Shown in pieces: positions 28,635 through 40,700 of a stretch of DNA of 64,000 nucleotides. This DNA comes from an uncultured Alphaproteobacteria bacterium (GTDB lineage Bacteria > Pseudomonadota > Alphaproteobacteria > Caulobacterales > Caulobacteraceae). The DNA lies in NCBI GenBank assembly GCA_937920085.1, contig CALETE010000081.1, positions 124,001 to 188,000 on the forward strand, read 5' to 3'. Both the position numbers and the translations under genes were made by a program. Positions within the stretch are counted from its first letter, which is position 1. Every line of letters begins with the position of its first letter. The notes beneath the pieces were generated by a model. That model did not search any database, had not been told where the DNA came from, and worked only from the letters and a program-made list of their open reading frames with translations.

Positions 28635-30434
28635 ATGACATTTGCTTCGAAAAGCGTTTTCGCGTTGATATCGGCAATAGCGTGCGTGATCTCAGCGCCA
28701 GTTGCTGCCGCCGAAAAGAAGCCCACCCCTCCGATTGCATCCACCACCGACGGCAACAAGGTTGGCTTAGGTTGGTGGGTAGAACGCGACCTTCAGGACA
28801 TGATGACAGCCTGCTTAGGAACAAAACTCCAAGCAGAGCTCAAGAAGCCATTCGGGTCCGGGACAGAGTCAAGAGACGTGACTGCGATCCCGAACCTCGT
28901 GGCCACAGCACTCAAGCTTCGTCGATCTGGTCTTCCCGACCCTTGGATTATTCCTCAGTCAGATGGCGACCTAGCTCGGCTCTTTGGAATTGTCTTCACC
29001 AGTCCCGCGAAGTTCGACGCTGACGACCGGACAGGTGAAAGCTATCTGGCGAAGGACTATAGCGTTGTCGAAGACATCGCTGCTGCACCAGGATTTTCCA
29101 CTGTCAGCTATTTGACGACCTGCTCACTTGGCATGAACGCCGCCCTTAGCGCGCAGGGGGACTATACTATTCCCGTCGCCCGTGTGCAGGCCAGTATCAG
29201 TTCTGGCTACGATGGCTCAAATGCGTATGCGCTGAATCTGGTCGACGGGATCTTCGAGTCACCCATCGTGGCTATGTATCGCCGACAGAGCGCAAACCCA
29301 GAGCTGCAGGATGCTGGCCAGCTCTACGCTGCGCTAGTCTTCTGGGATTGGTATGCGGCCGACTCTAACCGCCTAAACAGTACAAACCTAATACTAGATA
29401 AGTTTTCCGGTCTGACAGTCTATAAGCGGGCTGGATACACCCAAGAGACCAAGTTCAACGTGTCGTTGGGTGGCTCATTCCAGGTGCCCGGCACCTCGCT
29501 TGCCAGCTCGACGGCTGTGAAATTCCAAAGGACCACCGACCTGTCCTTGCAAGGATTTGCAAGTGCCGCCTATGTGGATCCAGCAACACAAAAGGCCTTG
29601 CGCACCTCGTTCAGCATTCCGCTCCCGAAGGAAATAGCAGTCGTCGCAGCGCGGTCTGCGCATGTTACCTGGCAAGCTGATCCCACCAGCGATCTGACCA
29701 TTGTAGATCAGACGTCGAAGTATTTCTTCGAACAAATTAGGTATCTGCCCAACCAGTATTGCGCGTCAGCATACTGGAAGACTAACGACAGCAGTGTGAC
29801 GATCATTGGGGCTCCGACCCCTGCTCGTGATCCCGTTACAAAGTTGCCCTACTGCACGTTCAAGATGGAATACAAACCAAGTGGCACGGTTTCGGCCGCG
29901 CCCGGTGCATTGAACGTGGCATTCAATTTTGTAAGTAGCTCTGCGTTGACCAGCGAGCAGATCATTATCCCCGCATCAACCGTTCCGATGGACGTTCAGA
30001 AAATACCTGAGGTTGTTGGCCTTTCCTCGACACCAGAGCCCAAGATAATTTCGGCGACCCCGACCGAGACCTCGCTACAGTGGACATTTACTTATAATTT
30101 GAAGGACAATAGGAAGGTCAGGAACTCGGATGACATCGATCTTGGAGATGTGAAGCCGATCAAGTGCACACTGGGGTCGGAACCATATGCGCTCCCCGCC
30201 TATCCGCAATTGGTAGCATCTATTCCGCCTGGAAACACCATGAACTCAAAGGTAATGAATGTCATAGCCACGGTGAAGTATCCAGGCGTTCTACCCGCGA
30301 ATCTGACCGGCGTGTCTTATGCCACCTGTACCCTTGAGGGCTGGGCCTACTACACCATGCAGGGAATCTCAGCGCCTGTTCAGCGCGGTTTCCCATCGAC
30401 CACCATTCGATACCCTGTTCCTACAGCTCCGTAG
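28635..30434 (+). CDS. Large secreted protein of unknown function
   Basis: A 599-residue protein that I do not recognise. The signal peptide is MTFASKSVFALISAIACVISAPVAAA. The mature part is rich in Thr, Ser and Tyr with beta-type alternation and several Cys that could form disulfides (TACLGTKL, TTCSLGMN, QYCASAYWK, PYCTFKMEY, PIKCTLGSE, ATCTLEGWA). No membrane anchor or catalytic motif is obvious. ATG 28635 is chosen because GGAGG is well placed at 28623-28628; the ORF is open from 28566. It lies in the repeat-bounded island between a MITE and an IS66 remnant, with codon use unlike the core genes. Confidence 0.75.
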   Translation: MTFASKSVFALISAIACVISAPVAAAEKKPTPPIASTTDGNKVGLGWWVERDLQDMMTACLGTKLQAELKKPFGSGTESRDVTAIPNLVATALKLRRSGLPDPWIIPQSDGDLARLFGIVFTSPAKFDADDRTGESYLAKDYSVVEDIAAAPGFSTVSYLTTCSLGMNAALSAQGDYTIPVARVQASISSGYDGSNAYALNLVDGIFESPIVAMYRRQSANPELQDAGQLYAALVFWDWYAADSNRLNSTNLILDKFSGLTVYKRAGYTQETKFNVSLGGSFQVPGTSLASSTAVKFQRTTDLSLQGFASAAYVDPATQKALRTSFSIPLPKEIAVVAARSAHVTWQADPTSDLTIVDQTSKYFFEQIRYLPNQYCASAYWKTNDSSVTIIGAPTPARDPVTKLPYCTFKMEYKPSGTVSAAPGALNVAFNFVSSSALTSEQIIIPASTVPMDVQKIPEVVGLSSTPEPKIISATPTETSLQWTFTYNLKDNRKVRNSDDIDLGDVKPIKCTLGSEPYALPAYPQLVASIPPGNTMNSKVMNVIATVKYPGVLPANLTGVSYATCTLEGWAYYTMQGISAPVQRGFPSTTIRYPVPTAP

Positions 30435-30548
30435 AAACTCGAATAGCTGCAATTTGCTGTCGGCATTCTGAAGTGCGTCGGCAGCATCTTGTGCTGTGAC
30501 CGTCCGGCCACACCCCCTCTTGAACTGTCGACCGTGCCTTTGTTACGC

Positions 30549-30691
30549 TCAGCCTAGCTTAGCGAAACGCCAGGGCATGAGCTCACCGAGCCGGATGATC
30601 TTGTGATCGGCGATTGTGGCCAGGACATGGGTGAAACAGCCTTGGGGGGTCGACCTTGTTCAGCTTTGCGGTCTCGATCAGGGTGTAGGCT
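30549..30691 (-). pseudogene. IS66-family transposase, C-terminal fragment
   Basis: The reverse strand reads YTLIETAKLNKVDP, then after a frameshift near the G-run at 30645-30650 FTHVLATIADHKIIRLGELM, then PWRFAKLG and a stop. This is the characteristic end of IS66 transposases. The rest is gone: the fragment stops against the solo terminal repeat at 30695, suggesting that an element carrying that repeat inserted into, or deleted, the IS66 copy. Confidence 0.75.
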
Positions 30692-30694
30692 ATG

Positions 30695-30717
30695 AATTAC
30701 AGTGACACCCCACTTAA
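30695..30717. repeat. Solo copy of the MITE terminal repeat
   Basis: A 23-base copy of the left terminal repeat (AATTACAGTGACACCCCACT and three more bases), with one difference from the consensus (CAG instead of CGG). No partner repeat follows before the DUF1993 gene, so it is a solo end at the right boundary of the island. The rest of the 389-base gap 30435-30823 holds the IS66 fragment and nothing else I recognise. Confidence 0.7.
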
Positions 30718-30823
30718 TTTTGAAACCTCCCCCACGCGGGACCCGCGCAGAAATCCTCACCGCCCCCATGGCGTCGGCGCCCAGACGCGCCTATCTCGGG
30801 CCCACCATTCAAAGGAGTCTTCC

Positions 30824-31339
30824 GTGTCCCTGTCCCTTTATGACGCTTCCATTCCCGTCTTCCTGCATTTCCTGCGCAACCTGACCACCTTCCTTGAGAA
30901 GTCCGAGGCCCATGCGGCCGCCAATGGCCTGGAGCTTTCGACCTTTACCGAGGCCCGGCTGGTTGAGGACATGCACCCCCTGACGCGGCAGATTCAGATC
31001 GCCAGCGATGGTGCCAAGGGCGGCGCGGCCCGTCTGGCCGGTGTGGACGCCCCCAGCTTCCCCGATGTGGAAACCACCTTCCCGGAGCTGAAGGAACGCC
31101 TAGCCAAGACCATCGCCTTCCTGGAAACCATCACGCCAGAACAGGTGAACGGCAAGGAAGATGCCGTCATCGAGATGAAGTTCCCAGGCCAGACCCTGAC
31201 CTTCACCGGCCAGACCTTCCTGCTGCAATTTGCCATGCCGAACTTCATGTTCCACGTGGTCACCGCCTATGCCCTGATGCGCGCCAAGGGTGCGCCGCTG
31301 GGCAAGATGGACTTCCTGGCGGGCGCGACGCCGCGCTAA
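30824..31339 (+). CDS. DUF1993 family protein
   Basis: A 171-residue protein of the DUF1993 family, a four-helix DinB-like fold. It starts MSLSLYDASIPVFLHFLRNLTTFLEKSEAHA and has the typical FTGQTFLLQFAMPNFMFHVVTAYALMRAKGAPLGKMDFL end. Function unknown. Start: GTG at 30824 with AAAGGAG at 30811-30817; an in-frame ATG at 30692 lies in the solo repeat and is rejected. Confidence 0.88.
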   Translation: MSLSLYDASIPVFLHFLRNLTTFLEKSEAHAAANGLELSTFTEARLVEDMHPLTRQIQIASDGAKGGAARLAGVDAPSFPDVETTFPELKERLAKTIAFLETITPEQVNGKEDAVIEMKFPGQTLTFTGQTFLLQFAMPNFMFHVVTAYALMRAKGAPLGKMDFLAGATPR

Positions 31340-31440
31340 ATCTGCATATCTGCCCCCTGGCCAGATGGGTCAGGGGGTTGTTCTGCGTTGTCGCCGCGCA
31401 GAACCCGGCCTAGCTTGAAGCTTCCAAGCTCGAGGGTCCC

Positions 31441-33792
31441 ATGCGCCGCAAACTCATCCTTCTCGCCCTGCTCATGGCGACCAGCGCCCAGGCGGCGCCG
31501 ACAACGACCGCTCAGACGGTCAGCGGCCTCCAGGCCCCGGCTGAAATCCGCATTGACACATGGGGTATTCCCCACATTTACGCCGCCAGCGTCCGCGACG
31601 CCTTTTTCCTGCAGGGCTATAATGCCGCCCGCGACCGGCTCTGGCAGATCGACCTGTGGCGCAAGCGCGGCCTGGGGCGTCTGGCGCAAGACTTTGGACC
31701 GGCCTATGCGGCGCAGGATCGGGCGGCGCGGCTCTTTCTCTATCGCGGAGATATGGATGCTGAGTGGGCTGCCTACGGACCCGGTGCCAAGGCCAATTCC
31801 GAGGCCTGGGTCGCTGGGGTCAATGCCTATGTGGCAGAGATTGCCGCTGGAAAGCGTGACCTGCCGCAGGAATTCAAGCTGGCGGGCAGTCAGCCTGGAA
31901 CCTGGTCCGCAGATGACGTGGTGCGCATACGCAGCCATGGCCTGACCCGCAATGTCGGGCTGGAAGTCTCCCGCGCCCAGATCGCGTGCGTGGCTGGCCT
32001 GCCCGCCACCCGCCTGTTGAAACTGCTTGAACCCGCCTGGACCACCAAGATCCCAGAAGGTTTGGACCCCTGCGACATCCCTGCTGGTGTCCTGGCGGAC
32101 TATGATCTGGCGACCAGTGGCGTACGCTTTTCGCCCAAGACGGCAGGTCTCGCGGCCCTGGACGTGCCCCCCGACGCCGTCGGCTCTAACAACTGGACCA
32201 TAGCGCCCAGCCACACCACCACAGGACGGCCCATCCTGGCCAATGACCCGCATCGGGAGCATGGCGCGCCATCCCTGCGTTACATCGTCCACATGGAAGC
32301 CCCAGGCTTCTCGGTGATCGGCGCGGGCGAACCAGCCCTGCCCGGCGTGTCCATCGGTCATAATGACACGGCGGCCTTCGGTCTCACCATCTTCCCGGCC
32401 GACCAGGAAGACCTCTACGTCTATGAGACTGACCCCAAGGACCCCGATCTCTATCGCTATGGCCAGGGTTGGGAAAAGATGACCACCATGACCGAGACGG
32501 TGGCGGTGAAGGGACAAGCCGACCGGCAAGTCACCCTGAAATTTACCCGTCATGGCCCTGTGGTCTTCTCAGATGCCGCCAAGCACAGGGCCTTTGCGGT
32601 GCGCACGGTCTGGTCCCAGCCAGGGACCAGTGCCTATTTCGGGTCAACGGGATACATGACCGCCAAGACCTGGCCTGACTTCAAACAGGCCTTAGCCAAG
32701 TGGGGGGCGCCGTCAGAAAATCAGATGTATGCCGATACCTCGGGCCACATTGGCTGGGTGGCGGCGGGCCGGGTTCCCAAGCGTCCCAACTGGGACGGCC
32801 TCCTCCCGGTCCCGGGGGATGGCCGTTATGAGTGGCAAGGTGCCCTCAGCCTCGATGAACTGCCCAGCGATGCTGACCCAAAGGCGGGTTGGATCGCCAG
32901 CGCCAACGCCCTGAATCTGCCAGAGGGCTATCCCTTCGCGGAGCGCAAGGTCGGGTTTGAATGGTCGAACAACGCCCGCATCACCCGGATATCTGAAATC
33001 CTCGGGGGCAAACCCAAGATCAGCCTCGCAGACGCCATGGCCCTGCAAACCGATCCGGTGGATGTGACCTCCCGTCGCCTGATCGCATTGCTGGCACCCC
33101 TGAAGAGTGATGACCCTAAGGCCGCGCTGGGTCTTTCCCTGCTGAAGGACTGGAAGGGTGCCACCACCACCGACAGCGCCGCAGCTGCCGTTTTCGAGAC
33201 CTGGACCGGGAAGCACCTGATCAAGGCCATGGTGAAGGCCGCGGCGCCTGAGGCCGCCCAACCCCTGCTGGGCGGCGCCGATCTGGCAGCCGTGATGGAT
33301 GATCTGGAAGCCCCTGGCACCACCCTGACCCCCCAAGGGCGAGATCAGGTCCTGCTGACCAGTTTGGCCGCCGCTGTGGACGAGGTTCAGCAAAGGCTGG
33401 GCCCTGATGCCAAGACCTGGGCCTGGGGCCGCCTGCATCAGGCGGAATTCGCCCACGCCCTGTCACCCTTAGCCTCGCCAGAGCAGAGGGCGGCCATGAA
33501 GGCTGGGCCCTCGCCCATGGGCGGAACCAGCCTGTCGCCCATGGCCGCGACCTGGCGGGCCGCCGATTTCCGCGTCACCGCCGGAGCCTCGTTCCGCATG
33601 GTGCTGGATGTGGGAGACTGGGACGCCAGCCGGACAATCAATACGCCCGGGCAATCGGGAAATCCGGACAGCCCCCACTTCAAGGATCTTTTCCCCCTGT
33701 GGGTGACCGGTCAGTACGTACCCCTGTCCTATTCCCGCAAGGCCGTGGAAGCCGTCACGGAGCGCGTGATCAAGCTCTCGCCGGGACGATAA
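31441..33792 (+). CDS. Penicillin acylase family N-terminal-nucleophile hydrolase
   Basis: A 783-residue periplasmic amidase precursor. Signal peptide MRRKLILLALLMATSAQA. The alpha-chain segment shows DTWGIPHIYAASVRDAFFLQGY and DRLWQIDLWRKRGLGRLA. The self-cleavage site and nucleophile is Ser249 in VGSNNWTIA, followed by NDPHREH. Relatives cleave beta-lactams, N-acyl homoserine lactones or other amides; the substrate cannot be read here. Its 3' end overlaps the convergent dimethylargininase gene by 23 bases. Confidence 0.93.
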   Translation: MRRKLILLALLMATSAQAAPTTTAQTVSGLQAPAEIRIDTWGIPHIYAASVRDAFFLQGYNAARDRLWQIDLWRKRGLGRLAQDFGPAYAAQDRAARLFLYRGDMDAEWAAYGPGAKANSEAWVAGVNAYVAEIAAGKRDLPQEFKLAGSQPGTWSADDVVRIRSHGLTRNVGLEVSRAQIACVAGLPATRLLKLLEPAWTTKIPEGLDPCDIPAGVLADYDLATSGVRFSPKTAGLAALDVPPDAVGSNNWTIAPSHTTTGRPILANDPHREHGAPSLRYIVHMEAPGFSVIGAGEPALPGVSIGHNDTAAFGLTIFPADQEDLYVYETDPKDPDLYRYGQGWEKMTTMTETVAVKGQADRQVTLKFTRHGPVVFSDAAKHRAFAVRTVWSQPGTSAYFGSTGYMTAKTWPDFKQALAKWGAPSENQMYADTSGHIGWVAAGRVPKRPNWDGLLPVPGDGRYEWQGALSLDELPSDADPKAGWIASANALNLPEGYPFAERKVGFEWSNNARITRISEILGGKPKISLADAMALQTDPVDVTSRRLIALLAPLKSDDPKAALGLSLLKDWKGATTTDSAAAAVFETWTGKHLIKAMVKAAAPEAAQPLLGGADLAAVMDDLEAPGTTLTPQGRDQVLLTSLAAAVDEVQQRLGPDAKTWAWGRLHQAEFAHALSPLASPEQRAAMKAGPSPMGGTSLSPMAATWRAADFRVTAGASFRMVLDVGDWDASRTINTPGQSGNPDSPHFKDLFPLWVTGQYVPLSYSRKAVEAVTERVIKLSPGR

Positions 33793-34537
33793 GGGAGAGA
33801 CAGGTCAGCCCCGCCTCTGCCTTGGCGAACTCGCTGATGTCGAGGGGGTGGGTCTTAAAGCCCGCCGCCTCGATCCGCGCAGCCGTTTTGGGGGTTGAGG
33901 CCTGAACCAGGGTCTGTGACCCAAGGGTCAAGGTGTTGGCACCAAAGGGCTCCGTCGGGTCGACATAGAGCCGTCGCAGATCGACGAACGGAGCCTCAGC
34001 GATCCAATCTGGGTTTAGTAGAACCGTTGACAGGTCCAGGGCCGTTACAGCGGTTTTCAGATGCAGAGCGCCCGGAACAGCGACAGCCACCACCCTGTAT
34101 CCGGAGGGTTCCGCAAGCCCAGCCAGGGCGGTGTGACCCTCAAGGTCTGTCCGGGTGGATTGGCCAGCATAGATTGTCTTGCCGATGACCAGAATATCGC
34201 CGCCATCCATGCGGCCAGAGTCCAGGGTCAGGACCGGACGATCCTTCGGCAGAGCCGCCGCCACCGCCTCCCGTTCCGCCCATCTTGATGCCGCGCCAGG
34301 CCGCAGAAGGATCGAGGCCTCTGAGAGGATGAGGGCCATGTCTTCGACAAAGGCGCAGTCAGGCAGGCCCTCATCGGCGTCGAGGACCGCCAATTCAAAA
34401 CCAGCGGCCTTGAGGGCCTCGGCATAGGCTTGGTGCTGGCCCAGGGCCAGGGCGGGATCAATGGCAGCGCGGTCCAAATGGGTGCGCTCGCCGCCTTCCA
34501 TGTGCGCGCTTGGACGTCGGAGAATGGCGTAATTCAT
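33770..34537 (-). CDS. Dimethylarginine dimethylaminohydrolase-like amidinotransferase
   Basis: A 255-residue protein of the DDAH branch of the pentein fold, which hydrolyses methylated arginines to citrulline. Visible active-site elements are CAFVEDMALI (E65/D66), GRMDGGDIL, His159 in ALHLKTAVTALD and the nucleophile Cys246 in AGLTCLSL. The start chosen is the ATG at 34537; the frame extends further upstream without similarity. It is divergent from fdxA and convergent with the acylase. Confidence 0.88.
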   Translation of the reverse strand: MNYAILRRPSAHMEGGERTHLDRAAIDPALALGQHQAYAEALKAAGFELAVLDADEGLPDCAFVEDMALILSEASILLRPGAASRWAEREAVAAALPKDRPVLTLDSGRMDGGDILVIGKTIYAGQSTRTDLEGHTALAGLAEPSGYRVVAVAVPGALHLKTAVTALDLSTVLLNPDWIAEAPFVDLRRLYVDPTEPFGANTLTLGSQTLVQASTPKTAARIEAAGFKTHPLDISEFAKAEAGLTCLSLIVPARA

Positions 34538-34662
34538 GGCGGACCTATCAGGTCTAATAGAATACTTGAGGGCAAACCTTGCACCGCGGCATTGACAACC
34601 GGAGGCTAGGCCCCGAAAACCCGCGCCCGGATGGGAAGTGGCCAAGGAGCCTGATCGTCGCG

Positions 34663-35004
34663 ATGACCTACATCGTCATGGACGCCTGCATCAAATGTAA
34701 GTTCATGGACTGCGTGGAAGTGTGTCCCGTGGACTGCTTCTATGAAGGCGAAAACTTCCTGGTCATCAATCCCGATGAGTGCATCGATTGCGGGGTCTGC
34801 GAGCCCGAATGCCCGGTGGATGCCATTAAGCCTGACACCGAAGATGAGGCCGACGGCAAGTGGCTACGGATCAATTCCGACTATGCCAAGGTCTGGCCCA
34901 ACATCACCGTCAAGGGTGAGCCTCCAGAAGACCGAACCGACTTCGAACGCGAAACCGGCAAGTTCGAGAAGTACTTCAGCGAAAAGCCCGGTACGGGATC
35001 GTAA
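34663..35004 (+). CDS. fdxA: 7Fe ferredoxin FdxA
   Basis: A 113-residue ferredoxin with one 3Fe-4S and one 4Fe-4S cluster. The first site reads [14 protein letters not shown], the second [12 protein letters not shown]. The C-terminal 45 residues ([24 protein letters not shown]) are characteristic of the Azotobacter FdI type. Start: ATG 34663, with AAGGAG at 34644-34649. It precedes carD, a conserved alphaproteobacterial pairing, with a 287-base gap (35005-35291) in which I recognise no gene. Confidence 0.95.
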   Translation: MTYIVMDACIKCKFMDCVEVCPVDCFYEGENFLVINPDECIDCGVCEPECPVDAIKPDTEDEADGKWLRINSDYAKVWPNITVKGEPPEDRTDFERETGKFEKYFSEKPGTGS

Positions 35005-35291
35005 GCCCGGAGCGCGCAACCTACAGGGGCAAGCCTTTCTTTCCGCTGAATTTTATGCTACCTCACCCGTGACTGGCCGACAGCCATAATGCAGTCGGAG
35101 TCGTTTGTGAAAAAGTGCCGTATTCGGCCGATGAACGCCTCATAAAGGCGAAGGGTGTCTTCGAAGGTTTAGCCAGCTTCCAGAATCGCTCACCACCGCC
35201 CGTTACGCGGATGGAGTGATTCGTCTTTGGAGCCTGGAAAGTCTTCTTCAAGTCGCCGTCGGTTCGGGCAAGGTCGAAAGGACTGAAACTG

Positions 35292-35801
35292 ATGAGCAAG
35301 AGCGGTCTGGAATTCTCGGTTGGCGATCACGTGGTTTATCCGGCCCATGGCGTCGGTCGCGTGCAAGGCGTCGAAACACAAGTCGTCGCCGGCTATGAGC
35401 TCGAAGTTTATATCATCACCTTTGACCATGAAAAAATGACGCTCCGCGTTCCCACGGCCAAGGCGCGGGTGTCTGGCCTGCGCTCCTTGGCTGAAGGCAA
35501 TGTGGTATCGCAAGCCTTGACGACCCTGAAGGGCCGCGCCCGCGTGAAGCGCACCATGTGGTCGCGCCGGGCCCAGGAGTATGAAGCCAAGATCAATTCC
35601 GGTGACCTGATCTCCATCGCCGAAGTTGTCCGCGATCTGCATCGCGCCGAAAACCAGCCGGAACAGTCTTATTCGGAACGTCAGCTTTATGAGTCGGCCC
35701 TGGATCGTATGGCCCGTGAGGTCGCCGCCATCGAGCGGATCGACCGCGATGCCGCCATCGTCATCCTGAACAAGAGCCTGATTAAGGCGGTCGCCGCCTA
35801 A
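35292..35801 (+). CDS. carD: CarD/CdnL family RNA polymerase-binding regulator
   Basis: A 169-residue transcription factor that binds RNA polymerase beta and stabilises open complexes, chiefly at rRNA and growth promoters. The N-terminal Tudor-like domain is FSVGDHVVYPAHGVGRVQGVETQVVAGYELEVYII, and the C-terminal helical DNA-binding half includes WSRRAQEYEAKINSGDLISIAEVVRDLHR. Full length, followed by a good intrinsic terminator. Confidence 0.96.
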   Translation: MSKSGLEFSVGDHVVYPAHGVGRVQGVETQVVAGYELEVYIITFDHEKMTLRVPTAKARVSGLRSLAEGNVVSQALTTLKGRARVKRTMWSRRAQEYEAKINSGDLISIAEVVRDLHRAENQPEQSYSERQLYESALDRMAREVAAIERIDRDAAIVILNKSLIKAVAA

Positions 35802-35826
35802 AGCGACCGGCCTTTGTAGAGCGCAA

Positions 35827-35853
35827 GCGCCCGGCTGAAAGGTCGGGCGTTTT
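35827..35853 (+). terminator. Rho-independent terminator after carD
   Basis: CGCCCG (35828-35833) pairs with CGGGCG (35844-35849), followed by TTTT. It lies 26 bases after the carD stop. Confidence 0.85.
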
Positions 35854-35949
35854 CATATGCGCATTCCAACGACGCGCCTGTGGCGCATCGTCAAAGCTTC
35901 CCATAAGGTTTGGGATATTTGAACGACGACATTCTCAAGGCCGACCAAA

Positions 35950-37764
<1,815 letters not shown>

Positions 37765-37781
37765 ACCTCGACGTCTGACGT

Positions 37782-40700
37782 CTAGTTGATCCGACAAAGG
37801 TCCCGCAGATAAGCCACGGCTGAACGACTGGGCAGGAAGAAATATCCGCCGCCCTTCATGGTGATGAAGCTTTGCATATTGCGAAGCGTCAGAGGTCCTG
37901 CGGCCGTTGGAATGGTGAAGTTGCGTTCCGCCAGATCCCGACCTGAACGGGTAGCGATCGGGTCCACCTCATTCACCAGGCTGTGGAAGGACGGGAAGCC
38001 CAGCCAGGTCTGCTGCACCATCTCGAACTGTCGCTCTAGATCGGCGCACAGGGCGACAAATAAGAGCCCGGTCTTCGCCTTCGCATCTGGCTTGACCGTC
38101 GGATAGTCCTGGGCGGCGGGGTCATAGAAATAAGGTCTTCCCCGACGCATTAGCGCGTGGCGGCGGGTTATGATCTGCTCCATCGGATCGTTCGGGGTCA
38201 GACTGTCCCGCGGATTGGCCCGGCGGATATGGGCCCCCATGGGACAGGCCTGTCCCTGGGGGTCATCTCGCCCATAGAGGAAGTCATTAGCCACGACATC
38301 TGAGGTCCTGGTCGCGGCATAGGTCGGGTTACCAATCAGGGGCCGCCCATCCCGCCAGCGGCCCATCAGCTTGGCAGCCACCCAATCGTCCGTCACGTGA
38401 TCGCCGACGATCCCTGCGAGCTTTTCGGCACCGATCTGGTCATTGAGGGCCCTGGCCTTTTCCGCCGTCATGGCAGCAAAACCTTCTGCATCCTGCTCTA
38501 GCTGGCGGATCACCAGAAAGGACCCATTGCGACCAAAGTCTCGGTACTCTTTTTGTAGGCTGGGGAGATTTATGTCCGGATAGCCAAAGGTGCGGGTGTC
38601 GCTCAGGACTGGCAGGTTCCCGCCCAGATCACTCTCGGCGGCAGTCTTCAAACAGGGGGCGATAAAGCCTTGGTTGTTTGGATAGCCGAAGATGAATTCA
38701 CCCGGCTCGACGACACCGAGGTCGTCGGCCGCCGGGGCGGAGGGATCAACGCCTTTCAGAGTGGGTCCCGAAATCCCGTCTCGAAAGCCAAAGTGCTCGT
38801 AGCTTGTGCTGGGGCCATCTTCCTTGGGTGAGGTCAAAGCGACCACGTTTAGGTCTTTGTCTAGGGTGACGGTCTTGATCACCGCATGGACAACACGCCC
38901 CCCCGCCGTGACAAGATCATTGGTCAGGGCGGCGATCTGCGCGTCCAGGTCTTTTGCAGTCGCCGCGTAGGTCATGAGTACGCCGTCGCTGACCAGATCG
39001 GGCTGAAGGCCACTGGCCGCCCCGTCCGTCCATTGCCAAGGTTCGGAGGGGTCAGCAGGCGGTGCATCCCCAAGGATTGGACCCCGACTGACCATGCCGT
39101 TCTGGAAGGCGGTGGAGAACTCTTTCAAGAGGTGGATAGCCGGCCCAAAGGCTGTATCGAACTTGCGTAAGCCAGTCGCCGACAGCGCCATGAATAGGGC
39201 CGTATTTTTATCAGGAAATTTTCCGTAGGAAATTTGGGGCTGAATGGCCTGCAGCCAGGCCCCGCGCGATTTCGCATCCCCTGGAAGGGCGAAGGGAATA
39301 CAGGCGCTGAAGATGGCCCGCCGCATGCCGCGGAACAGTAGCGACTGCACCTCCGGTGCGTCTATCTCGCTGGTCTGTGACTGCCCCGACCCAAAGAGAT
39401 CGAGCCAGGATTTCGCAGCGCTATCGTCATAGGCGAAGGCCAAACCCCGTTGGATCAACACATTTGCCCGCATGACATCGCCGGTCAGGTCGGGAAACCG
39501 GCTGTACCAGAAGTCGGTTGGAATTTGCTGCCGGCGAACCCAGCGCTTAAAGCGGTCGCCGTCGGCGGCACCGTTTCCGATCAGGCCTTCGGATTTAGGA
39601 AAGCCGACGCCATTGCTCCAGGCTGCGGTTTGCCCCGCATGGGCACGGGTGATGAAGTCCTCGAGATAGCTCTCCCAACTGCCGTCATAATTCGACTGAA
39701 AGACCATGGTCTGGCTGCCGGGCATGCGGAACCATTTTGCGAAGTGAATGGTGCCCATAGTCAGAACAAACCCGGGACGGAACCAGAGCAGGCTCTGGGC
39801 TATGCCCCACATGGCAAAGGCAAAAGCAAAGCGTCGGACCAGGCCAGGCTTTAACGGCGTGACGGCGATAATGTGGTTCTGTTGATAGCCAGGGGCGTTT
39901 TCCCGCTCGATAATCGTCCTGACCAGCTCCGGATCTGGGGCTTGGTCGTCAGGCACCTCCTTCGCTTCTTCCGCCAGAAAAATGCGATAGGCGCAAAAGG
40001 CCGCCAAAGCCCAAAGCACGCTGGTCGAAACCAAGCCTAAAACGACAACCGCCGACCAATGGAAGAGGGGCCCAAGCCCAGTTTCCAAGGCCAGAACACT
40101 GTGAAGCCCCGTCGCGACGACGAGAAAGCTCACCAGGAAGGCCAAGGTCAGCTGGAGACCCAAACCGCCCTCCAACACCTTGGGCAAGGGATCCCAGAAC
40201 TTTTTAGGCTGACGCCAGGTTGAAATTGCCGGATCCCCTCGACTGGGTAGGACGGTCAGGGCATCGAGACCCAGGTTCGCCGGATTACGACGCAACTCTG
40301 CGCGCACGGCGGCCAGGACATCCATCGCCTTGGTGCCAAACCTGTCGCCAAGGTTTTCGAGCACAGCCTGGACGGCGGACCTGAGCCGCTGCTGCTCCGC
40401 CGTACCCGCCACACTGCGTTCCTGCGATCCCATGAAGTTGAGCCCGGTGGAACCCCAAGGACCGTAGTGCAAGCGCAGGGCGTAGGCCCGAAGGATATCG
40501 GCAATTGGGCGATCATCCCCTGGCCGAACCAGCTTCAGCACATCCCGCAGCCAGCCGCCCGCATGATCGGCGATGATCGGAAGCGCGAACTCCCGATTGC
40601 CATCAACATTGAATTCCAAAAGCAAATTCAAAGGCGGTGCCCCGCCTTCGCCCCACACCGAGGCTGAAGCAAAGTGCACAATGCCTGTAGATGCCAAGGA

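Noticed and set aside
31248..31263. Second parS-like site (TGTTCCACGTGG)
   Set aside because: It lies inside the DUF1993 coding sequence and only the left half and centre match; the right arm does not.
31336..32553. 405-codon ORF on the - strand
   Set aside because: Antisense to the penicillin acylase gene, which has a signal peptide and the GSNNW nucleophile site.
35005..35291. Small RNA or gene in the fdxA-carD gap
   Set aside because: No ORF with a ribosome-binding site, no tRNA signature and no strong hairpin was seen.
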